NCBI GenBank assembly: GCA_036676235.1
Contig: JAKFDI010000087.1
Location: 1-64,000, forward strand
Direction of reading: 5' to 3'
Length of the DNA: 64,000 bases
Source: JAKFDI01 sp036676235
Lineage (GTDB): Bacteria > Pseudomonadota > Gammaproteobacteria > Burkholderiales > Burkholderiaceae_C
Part shown: in pieces, positions 53,993-62,717 of the stretch
Numbering within the stretch: position 1 is the first letter of the stretch
Layout of the letters: each line of letters opens with the position of its first letter
The notes under the pieces: model-generated
Database searches by the model: none
What the model saw: only the letters and a program-made list of their open reading frames with translations
What the model was told of the DNA's origin: nothing
Program-made: the position numbers and the translations under genes

Positions 53993-55686
53993 CGCGCGGC
54001 GACCGACGGCGGTTGTGAGCGGCACGGCCCGAGCAGGTCCCACGCCGGCGCGTAGGCGGCGGTGCGCACGTCCAGCAGGTCCAGCAGCGTGTGGAACAGG
54101 TGGTCGTGCGAGGCGGGCTTCGCGGCGCGCTCGCGCAGGCAGGCCATGTCCACGCCGAGATCGGCCGCGAGGCCGGCCGACAGCCACATCAGCATCGGCA
54201 CCTGCGTCTGCACCTGCGGCGCGATGGCGTAGGGCATGCCGTGCAGGAACAGGTGGTTCTCGCCCAGCGACTCGCCGTGGTCCGACACATAGACCATCGC
54301 CGAATCCACCCGCCCCGCCTGCGCCTGCAGCTTGGCCACCAGGCTGGCCAGCACGTGGTCGGTGTAGAGCAGCGCGTTGTCGTAGGCGTTGACGATCTCG
54401 CCACGCGTGCAGCGCTGCAGGTCGTCGTTCTCGCAGGCCGGCTGGAACTTCGCGAAGGCCTTCGGATAGCGGCGGAAGTACGACGGCCCGTGGTTGCCGA
54501 GCATGTGCAGCACCAGCAGCTGCGTGCCCTCGGCGTGCGCCAGCCGTTCGTCCAGGCCGACGAGCAGCGCTTCATCGAGGCAGCGCCCGCCCGGGCACAG
54601 GCCGGGCGCGTCGGCGGCGGAGACCGTTTCGAAGGGCAGGCCGTCGCACACGCTCTTGCAGCCGGACTGGTTGTCGCGCCAGCGCACCGCCACGCCGGCG
54701 CGCGCCAGCACCTGCAGCAGCGATTCGCTGCCGCGGATGCGCGATTCGTCGTAGTCGCGCCGGCCCACGGGCGCGAACATGCACGGCAGCGAGACCTCGG
54801 TGCTGGTGCCGCAGGCGCTAACCTCGCCGAAGTTCACCACCGGCAGGTGCGCGAGCTGCGGCGTGGTCTGCCGGGCGTAGCCGCTCAGCCCCCAGTTCGC
54901 CGCGCGTGCCGTCTCGCCCACAACGAGCACAACTACCGCCGGCCGGGTACGCGTCGACCAGGTGGGTCCGGGCGCCGCGTCCTGCCCGACCGGTCGGCGC
55001 GGCGAGTGCGCACTGCGGGCGTCCGCCGCAGCGACCGCAGCCAACGACCACAGGTAGTTCGCCGGCGTGATGAGGTAGCGCACCTGCGTGTGGTTGCGCA
55101 TCAGCGAGGCGAAGGGCTGGAACACCGCGAGCAGCGCCGCCGCGGTGGTCACCATGGCCGCGAGCAGCACCAGCAGCCTTGCCAGGAGCGCCCGTGGCCA
55201 CGGCCGCCGCACGATGCGCACCCGCCACAGCAGCGCGAGGGGCAAGGCCCCATACACGAGCAGATGCGGCAGCAAACCCCAGGAGAACAGCTCGCGTGCC
55301 TCGGTCGCATCGGTGCGCAGAACATTGCGCAGCATCGACGGGTCCATGTAGATGCCGTAGCGCTGCATGAAGTAGGTCGCAAACGCGGTGACACCGATGA
55401 GCACCGCGAGCAACGGCTTGAGCGTCCAGCGATTGGCGACCAGCCCTAGCAAGAACACGTGCACTCCCACCAGCATCGCGACCAGCGCGAACACGAAGCC
55501 CCAGGTTTGTGGGGCCGCTGGTGGGCGCCCGTCGAGCGCGGCCGCGAGGAACAGGTGGTTCGCACTCAGAGCCCAATACGCGGCAGCGACAAGCACCAGC
55601 TGATCCGTGGTGGCTGGGACGTCGAAGCGGCGCCCCATGCGACATTCGCTTGGGTTCGGGCTGTCGAAGCGCGCCGCATTCGTCAT
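53989..55686 (-). CDS. EptA-like phosphoethanolamine transferase
   Basis: A 565-residue membrane enzyme. Five N-terminal membrane helices lead into a periplasmic sulfatase-fold domain. VVLVVGETARAANWGLSGY opens it, and the Thr nucleophile lies in ACGTSTEVSLPC. Further metal ligands are in YVSDHGESLGENHLFLHG. Six or more Cys match the disulfides of EptA. It transfers phosphoethanolamine from phosphatidylethanolamine to lipid A, making diacylglycerol. ATG 55686 is chosen over an upstream frame that overlaps the regulator. It is divergent from a PmrA-like two-component pair. Confidence 0.9.
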   Translation of the reverse strand: MTNAARFDSPNPSECRMGRRFDVPATTDQLVLVAAAYWALSANHLFLAAALDGRPPAAPQTWGFVFALVAMLVGVHVFLLGLVANRWTLKPLLAVLIGVTAFATYFMQRYGIYMDPSMLRNVLRTDATEARELFSWGLLPHLLVYGALPLALLWRVRIVRRPWPRALLARLLVLLAAMVTTAAALLAVFQPFASLMRNHTQVRYLITPANYLWSLAAVAAADARSAHSPRRPVGQDAAPGPTWSTRTRPAVVVLVVGETARAANWGLSGYARQTTPQLAHLPVVNFGEVSACGTSTEVSLPCMFAPVGRRDYDESRIRGSESLLQVLARAGVAVRWRDNQSGCKSVCDGLPFETVSAADAPGLCPGGRCLDEALLVGLDERLAHAEGTQLLVLHMLGNHGPSYFRRYPKAFAKFQPACENDDLQRCTRGEIVNAYDNALLYTDHVLASLVAKLQAQAGRVDSAMVYVSDHGESLGENHLFLHGMPYAIAPQVQTQVPMLMWLSAGLAADLGVDMACLRERAAKPASHDHLFHTLLDLLDVRTAAYAPAWDLLGPCRSQPPSVAAR

Positions 55687-55776
55687 GCGGGGATTGGACG
55701 GGTGCGGCCTGAAGCGAAGCTGAAGCCGCCGGCGCCGGACGGCGGTGCTACCGTCACGCTCTCGCTTGTCACTGCC

Positions 55777-56436
55777 ATGCGCCTCCTCCTGATCGAAGAT
55801 GACGACATCCTTGGCGAAGGACTGCGCGACTTCCTGCGCACCGAGGGCCATGCTGTTGACTGGTGCCGTGCCCTCGCCGACGCGCCAGCGGTCCGTGACG
55901 AACTCTTCGACGTCCTGCTGGTCGACTGGCAACTGCCCGACGGCTCGGGGGTTGACTGGCTACGCACGAGGCGCCGTCGCGGCGACCGCTCGCCAGCCAT
56001 CATCCTCACGGCGCGCGATCTGCTCGCCGACCGCATCCACGGGCTGGACAGCGGTGCCGACGACTACCTCGTCAAGCCCTTCGCGCCGGAAGAGCTCGCC
56101 GCGCGTCTGCGTGCCATCGGCCGGCGGCTGGCGGGCGCGGCCGCGGCCCAAGTGCACATCGGGCGTGTCCATGTGGACCTTGCCGCGCGCGCCGTGCAGC
56201 TCGGCGAGCAGCGGGTGGAACTGACGGCGCGGGAATGGGGCGTGCTGGAAGCTCTGGCCCTGCGGCCGGGACGCATCGTGGCCAAGCCGGATCTCGAACG
56301 CGTCGTGCTTGGCAGCGAAGCCGACGTCACGAGCAACGCCCTCGAGGTGCACGTTTCCAGCCTGCGCCGCAAACTCGGCCGCGAGATTGTTGAGACCGTG
56401 CGCGGCCTTGGTTACCGCCTGGGTGCATCGGCATGA
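55777..56436 (+). CDS. OmpR-family response regulator (PmrA/QseB-like)
   Basis: A 219-residue regulator with a receiver (RLLLIEDDD, phospho-Asp50 in LLVDWQLPDG, DDYLVKPF) and a winged-helix output domain (LTAREWGVLEAL and VHVSSLRRKLG). The start ATG 55777 gives the standard length. It is divergent from eptA-like and overlaps the kinase by ATGA. PmrA-type regulators switch on eptA in response to cationic peptides or metals, so this pair probably controls the adjoining lipid A genes. Confidence 0.92.
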   Translation: MRLLLIEDDDILGEGLRDFLRTEGHAVDWCRALADAPAVRDELFDVLLVDWQLPDGSGVDWLRTRRRRGDRSPAIILTARDLLADRIHGLDSGADDYLVKPFAPEELAARLRAIGRRLAGAAAAQVHIGRVHVDLAARAVQLGEQRVELTAREWGVLEALALRPGRIVAKPDLERVVLGSEADVTSNALEVHVSSLRRKLGREIVETVRGLGYRLGASA

Positions 56437-57740
56437 GGCACAGCGCGCCGGCGGCCGCCGCCAAACGCGGCAACCTTCCGTCCATTCGTGCGCGGCTGTC
56501 ACGCGCGCTGCTGGCGTGGTCGGCGCTGTGGGGTGTCGCCGTGGCCGCCACGATCATGCTGGCGGTGCCGCACGAGGTGAACGAACTGCTGGACGACACG
56601 CTGCAGGCCTCGGCCGAGGTCCTCGGCATGCTGCTTTCGACGCAGAGCACGGCGGCAGTGCAACAGGCGACCTCTAGTGTGCGGACGGCGCCGGCCCTGC
56701 CCAGCGAACGCTTCGCCTGGCAGGTCGTGGGCCCTGACGGTGGCGTGAGGCTACGCTCTGCGCAAGCGCCGGGCGTGGCGCTGCGCACCACAGCGACCGC
56801 TGGCTTCAGCGACACCGAGGACTGGCGGGTGTTCGGCACCGCCCTTGGCGGCGACGGCCGGATGCTGTACGTCGCGCAGACGCTGGCAGAGCGTCGGGAA
56901 GCACAGTTCGAGGTCGCCTTCAGCTCGGCGCTGGCGACACTTGCAATCGGGCTGCTGGGCCATCTGTGGCTGCGAGCGCGCGTTCGGCACGAACTGTCCC
57001 CGCTGGAAGCGCTGTCGCATCGGCTCGCGCGGCACGATCCGACGGCGGCGGGTGCCACGCTCGGTGAGGCAGAACGCGAGGAGTTGCAGCCCGTGCATGC
57101 AGCCATCGACGACCTCGGCACGCGACTCGCGCAGCGAATAGCCAGTGAGAGAGCGTTCTCGGCTCATGCAGCGCACGCTCTGCGCACGCCATTGGCGGGA
57201 ATCGACGCCCAACTCGCCGTGGCACTGCGCGAATGTCCGCCGGCCCTCCAGTCGCGACTACGCCGAAGTCGGGAGGCGGCGGCGCGACTGCAACGCGTCG
57301 TGGCGGCACTGCTGGCCCTGTTTCGCAGCGACGCCGAACTCCACTGCGCGCCCGTGGACTTGTCAGCGCTGATTGCTCGTCTTCCCGTGCAGAGATTGGA
57401 GGTCGTCGCAAGCCCCGGGGCGGTAATCGAGGCGGACGCCGACCTGCTGGCCGCTGCGCTGCTGAACTTGTTCGACAACGCGTTGCGCTATGGAGCCACG
57501 CGGGTGGAGGTGTCCGTGCCGACGACGTCGACATTGCGCGTGCATGACGATGGCCCGGGGGTCAGCGCCGAGCGCAGGCTGGCCTTGCAACAGGCCATTG
57601 CGGGCCAGGCCGATGCTTCGGGCACCGGCCTCGGGCTGCGCCTGGCCGCACTGGTAGCTCGCGCCCATCATGGCGACCTGCGCCTGCCGATGACATCGCA
57701 AGGCTTCGCGGTCGAACTCGTGCTGGGCCCCCTGGAATGA
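56433..57740 (+). CDS. Sensor histidine kinase (PmrB/QseC-like)
   Basis: A 435-residue membrane kinase. Membrane helices lie at about 27-45 and 165-185 around a periplasmic sensor of about 120 residues. The H box is FSAHAAHALRTPLAG, which is the PmrB/QseC type, and the N box NLFDNALRYG and G box GTGLGLRLAA are intact. It overlaps its response regulator by ATGA. Confidence 0.9.
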   Translation: MRHSAPAAAAKRGNLPSIRARLSRALLAWSALWGVAVAATIMLAVPHEVNELLDDTLQASAEVLGMLLSTQSTAAVQQATSSVRTAPALPSERFAWQVVGPDGGVRLRSAQAPGVALRTTATAGFSDTEDWRVFGTALGGDGRMLYVAQTLAERREAQFEVAFSSALATLAIGLLGHLWLRARVRHELSPLEALSHRLARHDPTAAGATLGEAEREELQPVHAAIDDLGTRLAQRIASERAFSAHAAHALRTPLAGIDAQLAVALRECPPALQSRLRRSREAAARLQRVVAALLALFRSDAELHCAPVDLSALIARLPVQRLEVVASPGAVIEADADLLAAALLNLFDNALRYGATRVEVSVPTTSTLRVHDDGPGVSAERRLALQQAIAGQADASGTGLGLRLAALVARAHHGDLRLPMTSQGFAVELVLGPLE

Positions 57741-57858
57741 CCAGGTAGCACATCTCCGTCAACGGCTTCAGTTGCGCTTCATGTTGAGGCTGCATCGTCC
57801 AGGTGGTGTGGCCGCACGCGGTGACACGACACGATCGAACGCCTGCACTTCCTTGCTT

Positions 57859-58272
57859 ATGGTCATGATTCCGTCCGATTCTTCTTCCTCAAGCGCAGCG
57901 CCGCGAGCCGAGTTCGCGACGGCCAGTCACGGCTTGGTACGGCTGGTCGCCGCCTTTCGATATTCGATTGCCGGCTGGCGCGCCGCGTGGCGCCATGAAG
58001 CGGCTTTTCGCCAAGAAGTGGTCCTCGGTATCCCGCTCATCGCCTTTGCGATCTGGCGTGCTCCCGGACGCTGGCAACTGGGTGCGCTCGTCGGCTCGAT
58101 CGTGCTGGTTTGGCTCGCCGAACTGCTGAACTCCGCAGTGGAAGCACTGGCCGACGCGGTGTCGGCTCACACGCACCCCTTGCTTGGCCGGGCGAAGGAT
58201 CAAGCAAGCGCGGCGGTACTGCTCAGCCTCCTCCTCGCAGCGGCCGTGTGGGCGCTGGTGTTCTGGCCGTGA
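57859..58272 (+). CDS. dgkA: Diacylglycerol kinase (DgkA)
   Basis: A small integral membrane kinase of about 137 residues. The DgkA signature NSAVEALADAV and GRAKDQASAAVL is complete, with three membrane helices. It phosphorylates diacylglycerol to phosphatidate. EptA-like enzymes release diacylglycerol, so its place here makes functional sense. The start is uncertain: ATG 57859 and ATG 57865 fit best, while the frame from 57772 adds an unrelated tail. Confidence 0.88.
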   Translation: MVMIPSDSSSSSAAPRAEFATASHGLVRLVAAFRYSIAGWRAAWRHEAAFRQEVVLGIPLIAFAIWRAPGRWQLGALVGSIVLVWLAELLNSAVEALADAVSAHTHPLLGRAKDQASAAVLLSLLLAAAVWALVFWP

Positions 58273-58437
58273 GCGGCCGCGCGGAACGCTCGCCGCGGTT
58301 CGACGAGATGCCAGCGCAGTAGTGCGTTGGGCGCCACTACCTCGAGCGCCAGCAGTCTTCCCGAACCTCGCTTATGTCGGCAATGAGCGTATGCGAGCAG
58401 CAGTTTCGTGAGCGCGCCAAATCTTCCGTGCGCTTGA

Positions 58438-60123
58438 CTATCTGTGGCGCCCGCTGCGCCAGATCGACTGCAGCAACCAGACGGCACCGGCGCAGGCTCC
58501 GAGAAATCCGAGCAGTCCGAACGCTGGCAGCCAAAGCAGAACAGGGCCGCCCTGGACGGTCATGACGATCGACGAGCCGACGATCAAGGCGGCGACCACC
58601 AGCCCCACGGTGAGCCGACTTGCGGCACGGTCGAGTTGGTCGGCGACCCGATCGAGATGACGCACTTCAACATGCACCTGCACCCCGCCTTGGCGCATGC
58701 TGCGCAGCAGTCGCCCGAGGTCCTGCGGCACGTCAGCCAACAGCGCCAGGACACGTCGCCACGCGCTCCAGCCTCGCCGCGCCATCGCCTTCGGCCGATA
58801 CCGAAGCCGCAGCGCGTGCTCGAGCAGGGGCAGAGCTTCCGCCGCCATCTGGAACCCAGGGTCGAGGTGCCGCCCCATGCCTTCGAGCGATACGAACGCC
58901 TTGATCAACAAGGCCATGTCGGCTGGAAGTTGCAGCTGGTGCCTGCGCAGGATGCCCGTGACATCGGCCAGCATCTCGGCCAGGCTCAACTGCGCCAGCG
59001 GCACGCCGTGGTAGGTGTCGATGAACGCCTCTACGTCCGCACCCAACGAGGCCTCGGCCCTCGGCGCATTGCCCTCGGTCCAGTTCAACAGCACGTCGGC
59101 AACGGCCGATGCATCCCGTTGCACCAACCCAAGCATCAGCATGAGCAGTTCGTCGCGGCGGCGTTCCGACAGCCGCCCCGCCATCCCGAAGTCGATCAAG
59201 GCGATTCGATTTCCGGGAAGGTAGAAGACATTGCCTGGGTGAAGATCCGCGTGGAAGAGGCCATCCTCGATCACCATCTTCACCATCGCTTCGGCGCCAC
59301 GCCGGGCCAGCAGCGTTCGGTTCAGGCCGGCTTCGTCTACTCTACTCAGATCACTGCCCGGAACCCCATCAATGAACTGCTGAACGTTCACTCGCTCACG
59401 CGTCCAGTCCCAATAAACCTTGGGAATCTGGATGCCGGGATCCTGGCCGAAGTTGGCCGCGATGCGCTCGGCGACGCGACACTCGTTGGCGAGATCGAGT
59501 TCGCGACGCAGCGATGCGCCGAACTCCCGCACGAACTCCACCGGACGGTACGGCTCGAGATCAGGCCAACGGCGAACGGCCACGGCCGCCAGCCGCTCGA
59601 GAAGATGCAAGTCCGCCTCCACCACCCGGCGGATGCCGGGTCGGCGCACTTTCACGATCACCTGCGAATCGTCAGGCAACCGCGCGCGATGCACTTGCGC
59701 GATTGACGCGGCAGCCAGAGGCGCCTCGTCGAACCAGGCGAATACGTCCTTCGGGTTGTCGCCGAGATCTTCGGTCAGTTGCGCTTGTAGGGTCGCGTAG
59801 GGAACGGCCGGCACGCGGTTGTGCAACTGTTCGAGCTGCTCGATCCACTCCCGGCTCAGCAGGTCCGCGCGGCCGGCAAGGACCTGGCCCAGCTTGACGA
59901 AGGTTGGCCCCAGTTCCTCTAGTGCGTGGCGCACATGCATGGGCGGCGACAGGCGTGCAAACTCTGCGGCCCCTTCCCAACGCACCAGACGGCCCGCTTT
60001 CTCCAGCAGGTCTGCCCATCCCATGCGCCGAACCGCATCGCCGAAGCCATGCCGGACCAGCACTGCCACGATCTCCTGTAGTCGACCGAGGTCGCGTGCT
60101 GTATCCAGAGAGCTGAGCAGCAT
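58438..60123 (-). CDS. UbiB/ABC1-family atypical kinase
   Basis: A 561-residue protein of the ADCK/UbiB family. The family KxGQ motif is in FVKLGQVLAGRADLL. The Ala-rich loop PLAAASIAQVHRA, the VKVRRPG Lys and the catalytic HADLHPGNV and DFGMAGRL motifs are present. Two membrane helices close the C-terminus. UbiB members support ubiquinone synthesis or lipid transport. A perfect FNR box lies about 68 bp upstream, so it is probably induced at low oxygen. This gene is outside a ubi operon, so it may be a second, anaerobic copy. Confidence 0.9.
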   Translation of the reverse strand: MLLSSLDTARDLGRLQEIVAVLVRHGFGDAVRRMGWADLLEKAGRLVRWEGAAEFARLSPPMHVRHALEELGPTFVKLGQVLAGRADLLSREWIEQLEQLHNRVPAVPYATLQAQLTEDLGDNPKDVFAWFDEAPLAAASIAQVHRARLPDDSQVIVKVRRPGIRRVVEADLHLLERLAAVAVRRWPDLEPYRPVEFVREFGASLRRELDLANECRVAERIAANFGQDPGIQIPKVYWDWTRERVNVQQFIDGVPGSDLSRVDEAGLNRTLLARRGAEAMVKMVIEDGLFHADLHPGNVFYLPGNRIALIDFGMAGRLSERRRDELLMLMLGLVQRDASAVADVLLNWTEGNAPRAEASLGADVEAFIDTYHGVPLAQLSLAEMLADVTGILRRHQLQLPADMALLIKAFVSLEGMGRHLDPGFQMAAEALPLLEHALRLRYRPKAMARRGWSAWRRVLALLADVPQDLGRLLRSMRQGGVQVHVEVRHLDRVADQLDRAASRLTVGLVVAALIVGSSIVMTVQGGPVLLWLPAFGLLGFLGACAGAVWLLQSIWRSGRHR

Positions 60124-60183
60124 GCGGTGCGTTGTCCGTGTGGCGTTTGGCGCAGCAGTCTAGAAGTCGAGTGCCGGCAGCAC

Positions 60184-60197
60184 TTGATTGCGATCAA
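60184..60197. promoter_or_regulatory. Perfect FNR box upstream of the UbiB-like gene
   Basis: TTGAT-TGCG-ATCAA matches the FNR/ANR consensus exactly. On the minus strand a TAGACT -10-like hexamer at 60162-60157 places the start point about 41 bp from the box centre, which is the class II activation geometry. Confidence 0.78.
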
Positions 60198-60323
60198 GGT
60201 CGGGAGGCCGCGGATCCGCGGTGCTGAAGCCTGCCGGGCCGCGCGGCGGCCACGTTCGCGCCCTACAACTGCATGGGCACCCAGGTCGCAAGGCTCCTTC
60301 TCGAGCCGTTCGTGGCAGCTGCG

Positions 60324-61205
60324 TCAGCGCATGAGCGCAACAGGCATGTCGCTCGCATGGGCAGTCCTGAGCGCCACCGATCCCATGAAAAGATGGTGCA
60401 TGGCACCACGCCCGCGGGTCGCCATGGCGATCAGCTCCGCGGCATGCTGCTTCGCGAACGAGGCGATTCCCACGTCCGGCGGACCCCCGACCCGGTGCAC
60501 CTCGTACGCGACACCTGCGGCCGAGAGCACCTGTGCGGAGCTGCTAAGCGCTTCGTCCGACTCCAGCGATCCCCACTCCCTCAGCACGTCGTCGTGAGGC
60601 GGCAGGATGGAGGCCGCGAGGCTCAAGCCGGGCTGGAAGTGAACCAGGTCCACATGCAGCCGGCCGAGCATGCCGGCACAGGCCGCGAGCCGCTCGACGG
60701 CGCGCTTCGACTCGGCCGATCCATCGACTGGCGCCGTCACCCGCAGGCTCTTGCCGAACTCGGCGGGAAGCTGCGATCCGGGCCGCACCAGCAATACAGA
60801 ACAGTCTGCTGCCGGCGCAACGCGCAAAGCGACTGACCCGATGGCGTATCCCCCGATGAGCCCTTGCCGGCCGCTGCCCATGATCAGAACGTCTGGCCTG
60901 CGCGCGCGAGCTTCTTCCAGAATCGTCTCGGCAGGGCGGCCGATGCGAACCACGGATTCCAGGCCAAACCCATTTGGCCCGAGCACTTCAATCGCACGAG
61001 CGAGCTCGAGCGCTCCCTGGCCGATGAGCGCCTTCTCCAGCACCGGCTGCTGCAGCCCCGCCGCCGGGAAGAAGTGCACCGGAGGAAGCTGAACATTGAG
61101 CAACGTAATGTGCAGCGCCGACCGGTCGCCGGCGTACCCGGCAAGCAGCCGGCAGGCTTGCAGCGCCGCCTCGGATCCGTCAATCGCGACAAGAATGTTC
61201 GTCAT
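60324..61205 (-). CDS. Tandem-domain universal stress protein
   Basis: A 293-residue protein with two UspA domains. The first starts NILVAIDGS and has MGSGRQGLIGGYAIGS; the second ends with ATRGRGAMHHLFMGS and VALMR. Both loops keep the G-x2-G-x9-G(S) spacing, though the first Gly of the second is Ala. It lies upstream of the UbiB-like gene on the same strand, 200 bp apart. Expected role is stress survival as in other USPs. Confidence 0.92.
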   Translation of the reverse strand: MTNILVAIDGSEAALQACRLLAGYAGDRSALHITLLNVQLPPVHFFPAAGLQQPVLEKALIGQGALELARAIEVLGPNGFGLESVVRIGRPAETILEEARARRPDVLIMGSGRQGLIGGYAIGSVALRVAPAADCSVLLVRPGSQLPAEFGKSLRVTAPVDGSAESKRAVERLAACAGMLGRLHVDLVHFQPGLSLAASILPPHDDVLREWGSLESDEALSSSAQVLSAAGVAYEVHRVGGPPDVGIASFAKQHAAELIAMATRGRGAMHHLFMGSVALRTAHASDMPVALMR

Positions 61206-61273
61206 TTGCGTCTAACAGAGGAATCTCGGCAGTATCGGGCACGCGCCGCAATCCTTCCCAACCTACTCCTCAT

Positions 61274-61568
61274 TCACTCTTGGCGCATGTCCGGTGGCCA
61301 TCGATCGTGTTCCTTCATCTTCATGTGATGGTCGACCATGCCCGGCGAGACGGAGCCGTGCATCCACTTGATGTGTGACTCGACGGTAGCGCGCTGCTCG
61401 GCGGCGGACTTGCCGGCTGTCATCTGCCGATGCATGTCGCACATGCCGCTCATGTCCATGTGCTTCTCGCGCTGTTCAACTCTCATGCCGTCGCCGCAGG
61501 CATCGCGCACCCGGAGATAAGAACGACGCCCGCAAGAGCGAGCGGATCAACGCGCTGTTTGCTGTCAT
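61274..61568 (-). pseudogene. Frameshifted small Met/His-rich lipoprotein
   Basis: The parts of a small lipoprotein are visible but lie in three reading frames. ATG 61568 begins MTANSALIRSL; the signal core LALAGVVLISGCAMP with its lipobox is in a second frame; and the mature part DGMRVEQREKHMDMSGMC to the stop at 61274 is in a third. Two single-base losses would explain this. The mature part is rich in Met and His and may have bound a metal. A start at GTG 61510 would give a leaderless 78-residue cytosolic product. Sequencing error is possible. Confidence 0.6.
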
Positions 61569-61812
61569 AGCGATCCGCAGAAGTGAATTTTTCGGCCAGG
61601 TCGGCGAGCAGCGCGCCACGCGGGCGCGCCGGGGCCGCCTCGGCGCGTCCGCCAATCGGTCTGCGCTGCCGCGGTTTCACACCGGGCGATGGGTAGCACC
61701 GAGCGGGAGCTCGGCGCGAGAGCGGTGGAGAACCACGAACAGGGACGGCGCAGTGTGCGCAGTGGCGGCGCTACGCGGCCATCCGCCTACGGGCATGGCG
61801 TGCGGTCCCGAG

Positions 61813-61946
61813 GACATGCGGGCGATCGATGAGCGCGTGCGCAACGCCGCGCAGGAGGTCATCTGCCGCAAGGGCGCGACGAACTTCGCCATCGCTTCCG
61901 CCTCACGCGCATCGTCGAAGCCAAATCGCCTCGCGCGGCAACGGGC
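61813..61946 (+). pseudogene. C-terminal fragment of an L-lactate dehydrogenase-like protein
   Basis: ERVRNAAQEVICRKGATNFA (near 61828-61887) matches the conserved segment near the C-terminus of L-lactate/malate dehydrogenases (ERVR.AA..II.RKGATNYAIG). After a frame change near 61902 the next part reads LTRIVEA, which fits the following helix. There is no N-terminal domain. It is a remnant in a decayed region. Confidence 0.5.
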
Positions 61947-62084
61947 ATGAAGCGCCGCAAGAAGAAGCTGCCGGTCAAGTTAAAGGATGACGCCGGCAAT
62001 CGGTGGACAGGGCGGGCTCGCGGCCGCGCTGGCTACGAGACGCTGCTCGCAGCCGGCAAGAAACTGGACGACTTTCGCGCTTGA
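61947..62084 (+). pseudogene. H-NS-type DNA-binding tail, isolated fragment
   Basis: A 45-codon open segment from ATG 61947 to TGA 62084. It reads KLKDDAGNRWTGRARG and then LLAAGKKLDDFRA, the C-terminal DNA-binding motif of betaproteobacterial H-NS-family proteins. The oligomerisation half is missing. It is in frame with the lactate dehydrogenase-like fragment, which may be chance. It could be a remnant or a small DNA-binding peptide. Confidence 0.5.
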
Positions 62085-62204
62085 GTCTGTCAAGCATGAA
62101 GTGAACGTGGATGCGAGCAACGGGCAGCGGTGTGCGCAGCCCCGGAACGCCGGCACATCGCGCCCCGCCTCTGCCACCCGCTTCGCAGCCCAGCACGTCT
62201 GTCG

Positions 62205-62702
62205 TCACTGATAGGCGCCGCTTTCCAGAGCGCCAAGCAGCCGTGAGGCCACCCGAGCGCCTGTCGGAGTGGCGATCAGCTCAGCAGGCCTTCTTCCACC
62301 CAGCGCTGGTTGACGCACTTCTATCCAGCGCCCCAACCACTTCGCGACGCCAAGGCCTGCAGCCTTAGCTGAGGTCGAGCATTGATTGATCTCCTGAGCT
62401 GTCGACAGGAGATCGATGAGAGCCAATGCCGCATGGCCTGACGATCCGTCGACGCGCGCTCCTTTGTCGCCCGGCTCCGCAGTCGTCTGTGGCAGTTCGA
62501 TGATCTCGAAGAGGCGAGCTGCAGCTATTCCAAGCCGCGCGGCGAAGCCCCTGAGAAACGGCAGCGTCATGCCCTGCCGCTCGAGCTCGATGCGTTCAAT
62601 CGGCGTCGCCTCGGCGACGCGTCGCAAGAAGACATCAATCTCCTTGTCTGCTGCCGTGTCGCTCGAGGCACCACCGGCTTGCTTCATGCTCCGCTTACTC
62701 AT
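62205..62702 (-). CDS. MbcA/ParS/Xre-type antitoxin
   Basis: A 165-residue protein. The central helical part has an Xre-like region, and the C-terminus (NPALGGRxP-like pattern RQPALGGRRPAELIATPTG, then ARVASRLLGALESG) is the DUF2384 toxin-binding domain. Such antitoxins pair with RES-domain NAD-degrading toxins, usually just downstream. None is present here; only remnants follow. The gene is therefore an orphan. The N-terminus is rich in Ser/Ala. Confidence 0.8.
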   Translation of the reverse strand: MSKRSMKQAGGASSDTAADKEIDVFLRRVAEATPIERIELERQGMTLPFLRGFAARLGIAAARLFEIIELPQTTAEPGDKGARVDGSSGHAALALIDLLSTAQEINQCSTSAKAAGLGVAKWLGRWIEVRQPALGGRRPAELIATPTGARVASRLLGALESGAYQ

Positions 62703-62717
62703 CGATGCAGCGACCGG

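Larger units (their letters stand above)
61579..62204. other. Decayed region with gene remnants
   Basis: About 625 bp without an intact gene. It contains the lactate dehydrogenase-like fragment and the H-NS-like tail listed separately. The frames between 61579 and 61812 show no recognisable family. A 77-codon frame on the minus strand (61975-62208) begins with a GTGA overlap of the antitoxin stop but has no toxin-like sequence. Confidence 0.5.

Noticed and set aside
61975..62208. 77-codon frame overlapping the antitoxin stop, considered as a RES toxin start
   Set aside because: No RES-domain motif is present, and the frame is antisense to the H-NS-like fragment.
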